NCBI RefSeq assembly: GCF_938029845.1
Contig: NZ_CALHGG010000053.1
Coordinates: forward strand, 1-24,648
Source of the DNA: an uncultured Capnocytophaga sp.
Lineage (GTDB): Bacteria; Bacteroidota; Bacteroidia; Flavobacteriales; Flavobacteriaceae
Direction: 5' to 3'
DNA: 24,648 nt
Shown here: positions 14,458-20,404 of the stretch, one piece after another
Position numbering within the stretch: the stretch's first letter is position 1
Layout: each line of letters opens with the position of its first letter
Program-made: the position numbers and the translations under genes
Notes under the pieces: generated by a model
Database searches by the model: none
Told to the model about the DNA's origin: nothing
What the model saw: only the letters and a program-made list of their open reading frames with translations

Positions 14458-15670
14458 GTGAGCATAAGTAGTATTTGGTCACTTTAGTAGCCAGTGCATC
14501 CAAGTTCATTTGGTCGGAGGCTTTGGTAACATCTATGATTTTGTTGTTTTTGGTATAGATAAGGATATTCTGCTCATCCTTGCGGTAGGCGGTATTGGAA
14601 ATCTCTCCAGTGAAAACAAAGTACCGTGCCAACTCTTCGGAGATATTCAGTTGTTGGGCTGTTTCTTGTAGGAGTTCTTGTACCTTTTCTTTCTCTATGG
14701 GACTTTTGTAGAGCCTTACACGGAGCAAATCTCGATTGAGAATCATCTGACTTAGCTTCGCCAAGACCCAATCATCCCCATGTTGCCATTCTTTGAGACC
14801 TGAGATAATGTCATAATCGTCCAATTGAGCAAAAAGTGCTAAGGCATGAGTGTCGAATGTCTCTTTGGTGATATGGTTTTCCACAAAAAAGCGTAAGGCG
14901 GTAGTCATAGGGAGCTTTTTCCCCTGTTGGGTAAGTTCTTTGACCCTTGCTAAGAGCTTTACAAGGACAAATTCGGCGCCTATACTTGTCTTATGCAGAT
15001 ATACCTGCCAGTACATCAGTCGGCGGGCTACCAGAAACTCCTCTATGGAGTAGATTCCTTTTTCTTCTACAATTAGGGTATCGTCCTTTACGGTAAGCAT
15101 AGCGATGATACGCTGGGAGTTGATATTCCCTTCACTTACCCCCGAATAGAAGCTGTCACGCTTGAGGTAATCCAGTCTGTCCATATCCAACTGACTGGAA
15201 ACGAGTTGGTTCATGAACTGTTTCTTGTATCTTTTCTGGAAAATCTCAATGGCTAAGGACAATCGTCCTTCGAACTGCTTATTGAGTGCTTCCATGAATG
15301 CCAAGGAAATTTCCTCGTGGGAGATGCCCTCTACGATACTATGTTCCATCGCATGAGAGAAGGGACCATGTCCTATATCGTGCAACAAGATAGCGATATA
15401 TAAGGCTTCTTCCTCCTCTGGGGTAATCTCTACCTGCTTATAGCGAAGGGTCTGTAAGGCCTGTTGCATAAGGAACATACAGCCCAAGGCATGATGAAAG
15501 CGCGTATGTCTTGCCCCAGGGTATACCAAGTAGGAAAGTCCCATCTGTGAAATGCGGCAAAGTCGCTGAAAATAAGGATGTTCTATTAGGTCAAGGATAA
15601 AGGCATTGGGGATATGGATAAACCCATATACAGGGTCATTTACTATTTTAAGTTTATTGCGTGATTTCAT
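14450..15670 (-). CDS. HD-domain phosphohydrolase (YwfO-like)
   Basis: The 406-residue protein is a full-length HD-superfamily metal-dependent phosphohydrolase of the type that removes phosphates from (d)NTPs. Metal and catalytic residues visible are HTRFHH (55-60), the HD pair in LLHDIGHGPFSH (H97, D98) and the distal Asp in LDMDRLDYLKRD (about D164). The substrate is not shown by sequence; dGTPase-like activity is possible. It is divergent from pyrC and is followed by folE after a repeat tract. Its -7 element gives a leader of roughly 80 nt. The C-terminal residues overlap the heptamer tract. Confidence 0.92.
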   Translation of the reverse strand: MKSRNKLKIVNDPVYGFIHIPNAFILDLIEHPYFQRLCRISQMGLSYLVYPGARHTRFHHALGCMFLMQQALQTLRYKQVEITPEEEEALYIAILLHDIGHGPFSHAMEHSIVEGISHEEISLAFMEALNKQFEGRLSLAIEIFQKRYKKQFMNQLVSSQLDMDRLDYLKRDSFYSGVSEGNINSQRIIAMLTVKDDTLIVEEKGIYSIEEFLVARRLMYWQVYLHKTSIGAEFVLVKLLARVKELTQQGKKLPMTTALRFFVENHITKETFDTHALALFAQLDDYDIISGLKEWQHGDDWVLAKLSQMILNRDLLRVRLYKSPIEKEKVQELLQETAQQLNISEELARYFVFTGEISNTAYRKDEQNILIYTKNNKIIDVTKASDQMNLDALATKVTKYYLCSLK

Positions 15671-15757
15671 ATTTTTTGATGATTCGTACCAATCAATAGG
15701 GAATAGCTACTCTGAGGTAAGGGAGATAGTGATAGGTGTTAATTTGTTTTTTAAGTG

Positions 15758-15765
15758 CAAAGATA
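15758..15765 (-). promoter_or_regulatory. -7 element of the HD phosphohydrolase gene
   Basis: On the minus strand this reads TATCTTTG followed by CAC. A start near 15752 gives a leader of about 82 nt. It is divergent from the pyrC promoters, 74 bp away. Confidence 0.6.
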
Positions 15766-15786
15766 CAAAATAATGATTAAAAATTC

Positions 15787-15835
15787 ATGAAAAAGATTAA
15801 TTTTTCATTTTTCACTTCTCCCTTTTCAGTTAAAT
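15787..15835. repeat. Heptamer-periodic tract upstream of pyrC
   Basis: A short hairpin (15787-15794 with 15801-15808) runs into four 7-base units: TTTTTCA, TTTTTCA, CTTCTCC, CTTTTCA (15801-15828). It lies in the divergent HD/pyrC promoter region and keeps an open frame into pyrC by chance. Confidence 0.6.
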
Positions 15836-15838
15836 ATG

Positions 15839-15863
15839 TATCTTTGCATCGCCGTTATCTTTG
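15839..15863 (+). promoter_or_regulatory. Two tandem -7 elements upstream of pyrC
   Basis: TATCTTTGCAT occurs twice, at 15839-15849 and 15856-15866, 17 bp apart. Either could start transcription, giving leaders of about 40 or 24 nt before the ATG at 15892. Neither has a clear -33 TTTG at 19-21 nt. Confidence 0.6.
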
Positions 15864-15891
15864 CATGATAGCGACTGAAATCGTGATAATT

Positions 15892-17229
15892 ATGAAAACA
15901 CTTTTAAAAAACGGTAAACTTATTTCGGATCATCGTATCCAAGAGGCAGACTTGCTCATTGAGAATGAACGTATTGCTAAGATAGCTTCGGATATCTCGG
16001 CCAAAGAAGCCCAAAAGGTAATTGACCTTGAGGGTATGCTGGTACTCCCTGGAGTCATTGATGACCAAGTGCATTTCCGTGAACCTGGTCTTACGCATAA
16101 GGCAACCATCGCTACAGAGAGTGCTGCCGCAGTAGCAGGGGGTACTACCACTTTCTTTGACCAGCCCAATACCATACCACAAACCACTACTATCGCCGCC
16201 TTAGAGGACAAGTTTGCCACAGCTGCTCGTACTTCATTGGCCAATTTTTCTTTCTTGCTCGGTGGTACCAATGACAATATAGAGGAGCTTAAGCGCATTA
16301 ATCCCAAGAACACCGCAGGAGTGAAGCTCTTCTTAGGTTCTTCCACAGGGAATATGTTAGTGGATAACGAGAAGACGATTGAGACGATATTCAGAAATGT
16401 ATCCACCCTAATTGCAGCACATTGTGAGGATGAACAAACGATTCGTCATAACTTGGAGCATTACCTGTCCCTCTATGGAGCAGAAATTCCTGTAAAGTGT
16501 CACCCACTGATTCGTAGTGCGGAAGCTTGCTATCTCTCTTCCTCACGAGCTATTGCTTTGGCTAAGCAAACGGGCGCACGCTTCCATGTTTTCCACTTAT
16601 CCACTGCCAAGGAAACAGAACTCTTGGACAATAGCTTGCCACTCAATCAAAAGAAGATTACCGCCGAGGCTTGTATCCATCACCTTTGGTTTACCGACCA
16701 AGATTATGACCAAAAAGGCGTACTGATTAAGTGGAACCCTGCAGTCAAGACCTTGGAAGACCGTGAGGCTATTTGGCAGGCACTTTTGGACAATCGCATC
16801 GATGTGATAGCTACCGACCATGCCCCCCATACCTTGGAAGAAAAGGCAGCGAAGGAATATCAAAAAATCCCCTCAGGGGCACCCTTAGTACAGCATGCCT
16901 TGGTAGCAGCCCTGACTATGTTCCAACAGAGAGGGCTACCTCTGGAGCGATTGGTGGAGAAGATGTGCCATAACCCTGCTATTCTCTTTAGGATACAAGA
17001 CAGAGGTTACCTCCGTGAGGGCTATTATGCCGATATTGCTTGTGTAGCAGAGCATAGCCCTTGGCAGGTCTCAAAGGAGAATATCCTTTATAAGTGTGGT
17101 TGGTCACCTTTGGAAGGCACTACCTTTGACTACAAAGTGGCTTATACTTTCGTCAATGGTCATTTGGTATATGATAAGGGTACTATTTTACCCCAAGAAA
17201 AAGGAAAAAGAGTACTATTCGATAATTAA
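15892..17229 (+). CDS. pyrC: Dihydroorotase
   Basis: This amidohydrolase interconverts carbamoyl-aspartate and dihydroorotate in pyrimidine synthesis. From the ATG at 15892 the protein has 445 residues. It has the LPGVIDDQVHFREPG segment with H61, GVKLFLGSS with the lysine expected to be carbamylated, the metal histidines in AAHCEDE and FHVFHLS, and the catalytic Asp in ATDHAPH. The first His of the usual HxH pair is Gln59; I believe this is common in Bacteroidota enzymes rather than damage. The frame is open upstream to 15787, but that part covers promoters and repeats, so the later start is preferred. The three A+T-rich genes begin 80 nt downstream. Confidence 0.94.
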   Translation: MKTLLKNGKLISDHRIQEADLLIENERIAKIASDISAKEAQKVIDLEGMLVLPGVIDDQVHFREPGLTHKATIATESAAAVAGGTTTFFDQPNTIPQTTTIAALEDKFATAARTSLANFSFLLGGTNDNIEELKRINPKNTAGVKLFLGSSTGNMLVDNEKTIETIFRNVSTLIAAHCEDEQTIRHNLEHYLSLYGAEIPVKCHPLIRSAEACYLSSSRAIALAKQTGARFHVFHLSTAKETELLDNSLPLNQKKITAEACIHHLWFTDQDYDQKGVLIKWNPAVKTLEDREAIWQALLDNRIDVIATDHAPHTLEEKAAKEYQKIPSGAPLVQHALVAALTMFQQRGLPLERLVEKMCHNPAILFRIQDRGYLREGYYADIACVAEHSPWQVSKENILYKCGWSPLEGTTFDYKVAYTFVNGHLVYDKGTILPQEKGKRVLFDN

Positions 17230-17309
17230 TGCCCATGCTGATAGGGATTCTCTTTCATGGAGCTTCCTTGGAGAGTTCTTGAAATAATGCTCAAGGAATT
17301 ACAAAAATA

Positions 17310-18056
17310 ATGAAACGATTACTTATTTTATGTCTTTTATTTCCTGTGATAAGTCATTCGCAGACGATTATAAAAGGGTATGATTATTCTAAGGATACTC
17401 TTATGGAGCACTTGGATACTCAAAGAATAAAAAAGGAAATAAGAAAGAGAAATAAAAATGTTGATTTCTTAGAGAAAAGAGACTTCCTTACTTCTTATGA
17501 CAAACAAGGGAATTATATTGTAGAGGATTACGCTAATAATAATCCTGATTTCTTTGTTGTTTTTAAATACTTAGGGGGGAAAGATTCTATTATCTATATA
17601 AAAAAGGAGTTTAATAAAAAAGGAGATTTAATATCTAAGGCTTTTTATATAGGGAATTGTATAGTGGATGCTACTTATTACTATAATGAAAAAGGAGCCC
17701 TAATACAAAAAGAATATGTTGGAGAAGGTTATTATATAGGTGTCAATCAGTTACAAGCTATTATATCTTCTTTTCTTGAGTTAGATATTTTTAATTGTTA
17801 TGATGATTCTATGGGGATGAGGTATGAGATTAGCCGCCAGCAGGAGGAAGGAAAACTTGTTTATCAGTTTACTTGTGTGATTTTTGAAAGTGGTATAGCT
17901 CGTTCTTATTATATAGATGCTTATGATGGGAAAATTCTTTATAAAGATGAAAAAGGAACCAAAGAATGTAGTAATTCTCTGGAACATTTCCCCAAAGAGA
18001 AAATAGCTATTCCCTTAAGGAAATATCTTAGTTGTGCAGAATTGTTTCATATATAG
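17310..18056 (+). CDS. Secreted protein, paralogue A, with MORN-like and PepSY-like segments
   Basis: The 248-residue protein has a signal peptide (cut near SHS/Q, residue 17) and no lipobox. After a conserved IIKGYDYSKDTL it shows two MORN/YwqK-like units (about 99-140: EFNKKGDLISKAFYIGNC and YYNEKGALIQKEYVGEG). A C-terminal segment (about 183-213, ending YYIDAYDGKILYKD) resembles PepSY domains. The next gene shares GYDY..DTL, YYIDAYDGK and the EKI.IP.R ending, so the two are paralogues. Function is unknown; YwqK-like proteins are sometimes called antitoxins, but nothing here supports that role. The DNA is visibly more A+T-rich than pyrC before it. No promoter was found. Confidence 0.75.
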   Translation: MKRLLILCLLFPVISHSQTIIKGYDYSKDTLMEHLDTQRIKKEIRKRNKNVDFLEKRDFLTSYDKQGNYIVEDYANNNPDFFVVFKYLGGKDSIIYIKKEFNKKGDLISKAFYIGNCIVDATYYYNEKGALIQKEYVGEGYYIGVNQLQAIISSFLELDIFNCYDDSMGMRYEISRQQEEGKLVYQFTCVIFESGIARSYYIDAYDGKILYKDEKGTKECSNSLEHFPKEKIAIPLRKYLSCAELFHI

Positions 18057-18072
18057 TAATTTTAAATAGGGG

Positions 18073-18233
18073 AAAAATGAAAACTAAGAAAATACTATTT
18101 TTTGCATGCCTATGGCTTGTAACCATAGGAAATGCACAAGTAATACGGGGATATGATTATTGTCATGATACCCTTGCTCAGCGGATAAATATCAGAAAAG
18201 TAGCAAGATATGTAAAGATTTGGGAAAAATACT
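18073..18233. repeat. 161-bp direct repeat, copy 1 (5' end of paralogue B)
   Basis: It matches 18972-19132 without gaps, with a single mismatch (18081 A versus 18980 G). It begins 4 bases before the ATG and stops inside codon 53. Confidence 0.95.
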
Positions 18234-18883
18234 ATAGGGATATAGAAGAAGAAAAATACAAAAGGAAAATAGACAGGCATTATCGCAAAATAGAGAAGTA
18301 TTTTTCAATGAAGGATGATTTTGGTGATAAAAATTATATTGAGTTTTACCCCTCTAATTCAGAAGAAAGAAGGGTAAGGGTGGTTACTTTTTTTGGAGCA
18401 GAAGATTATCCTTGGGGTGGGAATTTTTTTAGGACAGAAAGGTATTATGACAAGAAAGGTCATTTGTTAGAGAGTGAGTTTTATTTGGATGGTTGTGAAA
18501 TAGGTCCTTTTCGTACTTTTAATTCAAAAGGGAAGCTTATAAAAACGACTTCTATGGATGATCATTACTTTATAAGTATAGAGCAGCTAAGAGATATTGT
18601 TCTTCGATCTCTTGACGTAAATATTTTTGGGATCTATTCATATTTTTCTATAGAGAAGAGAAAAGAAGGAGATAAATATGTCTATCTATTAAGCTTTAGG
18701 TCTCGTGGAGAATACCACCCTTGGTGTGCTTATTATATTGATGCATATGATGGGAAGTTTCTTTTTAAGGATGTTCATTATGCTTCTTATGCTAAAGGGG
18801 AATTTGAAAGAGAACATAGTTATCTTAAAGAAAAAATTCCTATTCCTGTTAGAGATAGTATTAATATTGAAGACTCGTATTAG
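18077..18883 (+). CDS. Secreted protein, paralogue B, with MORN-like and PepSY-like segments
   Basis: From the ATG at 18077, preceded by AGGGGAAAA, the protein has 268 residues. Its signal peptide ends near GNA/Q (residue 20). It then has IRGYDYCHDTL, a basic, helix-rich stretch (about 40-78), two MORN/YwqK-like units (about 121-160: RYYDKKGHLLESEFYLDG and TFNSKGKLIKTTSMDD) and a PepSY-like end (about 199-231, YYIDAYDGKFLFKD). It is a diverged paralogue of the gene 20 nt upstream and likely in the same transcript. Its first 52 codons are duplicated almost exactly in the following gene. I start at 18077, since the longer frame from 18032 overlaps the previous gene and lacks the signal at its N-terminus. 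Confidence 0.78.
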   Translation: MKTKKILFFACLWLVTIGNAQVIRGYDYCHDTLAQRINIRKVARYVKIWEKYYRDIEEEKYKRKIDRHYRKIEKYFSMKDDFGDKNYIEFYPSNSEERRVRVVTFFGAEDYPWGGNFFRTERYYDKKGHLLESEFYLDGCEIGPFRTFNSKGKLIKTTSMDDHYFISIEQLRDIVLRSLDVNIFGIYSYFSIEKRKEGDKYVYLLSFRSRGEYHPWCAYYIDAYDGKFLFKDVHYASYAKGEFEREHSYLKEKIPIPVRDSINIEDSY

Positions 18884-18971
18884 GTAGTGAATAGTATCAA
18901 TGTAATGGTCATAGCAATGGAGATTACTCTCCCCTTATTTGAATGAGGTGATTACTAATAAATTAGAAGAA

Positions 18972-19132
18972 AAAAATGAGAACTAAGAAAATACTATTTT
19001 TTGCATGCCTATGGCTTGTAACCATAGGAAATGCACAAGTAATACGGGGATATGATTATTGTCATGATACCCTTGCTCAGCGGATAAATATCAGAAAAGT
19101 AGCAAGATATGTAAAGATTTGGGAAAAATACT
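18972..19132. repeat. 161-bp direct repeat, copy 2 (5' end of the chimeric gene)
   Basis: It is an almost exact copy of 18073-18233, 899 bp downstream in the same orientation. Sequence upstream of the start codon and beyond codon 52 is unrelated between the copies. Confidence 0.95.
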
Positions 19133-19359
19133 GGTATCAGATTACTACTTATTTCTTTAGGAATGACAGTATTATTGCTGATAAAACATACAAATCGGAT
19201 TTGCATTATCAAAAGAAAAAATGGGCTTCTACCCATAAGGCTTATAACATAAAAATGGCTTATAAGCCTACACTTGAGGTAGCGGAAGATTTTGTTAGTA
19301 TAAAAGAACATAAAATTAAACATTATTACAGGGGAATTTTTATTAAACAAATAGTATAA
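18976..19359 (+). CDS. Chimeric short secreted protein: paralogue B N-terminus with unrelated tail
   Basis: The 127-residue frame begins with the same signal peptide and first 52 residues as paralogue B (one change, K2 to R), then switches abruptly at residue 53 (WYQITTYFF...). The 75-residue tail has no MORN-like or PepSY-like segment and I do not recognise it. The protein is therefore either a truncated chimera left by recombination or a variant with an exchanged C-terminus. Its frame is intact and it keeps a usable signal peptide, so it may be expressed. The spacer before it (18884-18975) shows nothing I can identify. The ferredoxin reductase gene starts 9 nt after its stop. Confidence 0.65.
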   Translation: MRTKKILFFACLWLVTIGNAQVIRGYDYCHDTLAQRINIRKVARYVKIWEKYWYQITTYFFRNDSIIADKTYKSDLHYQKKKWASTHKAYNIKMAYKPTLEVAEDFVSIKEHKIKHYYRGIFIKQIV

Positions 19360-19368
19360 TAATTAAGA

Positions 19369-20394
19369 ATGAAATCAGTTTCTTTGACCGTCTCACAGAT
19401 AGAGCGTTTGACAGCGGAGGCGGTAAAAATATCTTTTGAGATTCCTCAGAAGGATCGTTTTTCGTTTGATTTTTTTGCAGGACAGTTTGTAGCCCTGCAA
19501 CAGGAGATAAATGGAGAGCAGGTAAGGCGTGCCTATTCTATCTGTTCGTCTCCTTATGAGCCGCTGCTCAGCGTAGGTATCAAGCAGATACCCAATGGTC
19601 GTTTTTCTACTTTTGCTTGTCAGCAGCTCAAGGAGGGTGACCAGTTGGAGGTCTTTCCTCCAGAAGGGAAGTTTGCTTATATTCCAGAAATCTCCCCAGA
19701 GAACTTGGGGCTTTTTGCCGCAGGGAGTGGTATTACCCCTATGCTAAGCATTATCAAGGTGGCACTGGAGAAGACCCAATGCAAGATTCTTTTGGTCTAT
19801 GGGAACAGAACACCTGAAACTACCATGTTCCTTACAGATATTGAAGCACTTAGGGCACAGTACCCCGATAGACTTTTGGTACAATACGTGTATAGTAAGA
19901 CTCAGCAGGAGGGGGCGCTTTCAGGACATATAGACCCACCTATGGTGGAACAATTACTTAAGGAAACCTATAAGGAAGTGAATTTTGGTCGTTTCTATAT
20001 CTGTGGACCACAAGCCATGGTGGAGGCTGTAAGGGATAGCCTGCAGAAGGATTATGACAAGAAGAAAATCCATACCGAACTATTTACCGTAACCGATAGC
20101 AAGAAGCAGTACACAGGAACTACCGAGATTACAGTACGCATAGGCGGAGAGGAAAAGACCTTTACCATAGAGCGTAAACAAAATATACTCAGTGAACTGC
20201 TAGCCAAAGGCTTGGATGTATCCTACTCCTGCCTTACAGGGGCTTGTAGTAGCTGTATAGGCAAGGTAACCGAAGGCAGTGCCGAGATGGACAACAACCA
20301 AGTACTGATAGAAAGGGAGGTCAAAGAAGGCAAGATACTCACCTGCCAGGCACACCCCACTTGTGATCACATGAGATTAGAATTTAATTACTAA
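19369..20394 (+). CDS. PaaE-like ferredoxin-type oxidoreductase (FAD, NAD(P)H, 2Fe-2S)
   Basis: The 341-residue protein has three modules in order: an FAD-binding beta-barrel (RAYSICSSP, 54-62), an NAD(P)H-binding domain (GSGITPMLS 119-127, YICGPQAMVE 210-219) and a C-terminal plant-type 2Fe-2S domain with C288-x4-C293-x2-C296 and C326. This layout matches the reductase of phenylacetyl-CoA epoxidase and related electron-transfer flavoproteins. No phenylacetate genes are seen nearby, so a general electron-transfer role is more likely and I give no gene symbol. The next gene starts 10 nt downstream, suggesting one transcript. Confidence 0.9.
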   Translation: MKSVSLTVSQIERLTAEAVKISFEIPQKDRFSFDFFAGQFVALQQEINGEQVRRAYSICSSPYEPLLSVGIKQIPNGRFSTFACQQLKEGDQLEVFPPEGKFAYIPEISPENLGLFAAGSGITPMLSIIKVALEKTQCKILLVYGNRTPETTMFLTDIEALRAQYPDRLLVQYVYSKTQQEGALSGHIDPPMVEQLLKETYKEVNFGRFYICGPQAMVEAVRDSLQKDYDKKKIHTELFTVTDSKKQYTGTTEITVRIGGEEKTFTIERKQNILSELLAKGLDVSYSCLTGACSSCIGKVTEGSAEMDNNQVLIEREVKEGKILTCQAHPTCDHMRLEFNY

Positions 20395-20404
20395 AATACA
20401 GACG

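Noticed and set aside
15787..15891. 35-residue N-terminal extension of dihydroorotase
   Set aside because: This stretch contains the heptamer tract and both -7 elements, and the family start matches the ATG at 15892.
15930..16406. 158-codon open frame on the minus strand opposite pyrC
   Set aside because: It lies wholly over conserved dihydroorotase coding sequence and shows no recognisable protein features.
17310..19359. Calling the MORN-like paralogues a toxin-antitoxin or immunity array
   Set aside because: The proteins are secreted and no toxin-like partner is nearby. The YwqK resemblance is only a repeat pattern.
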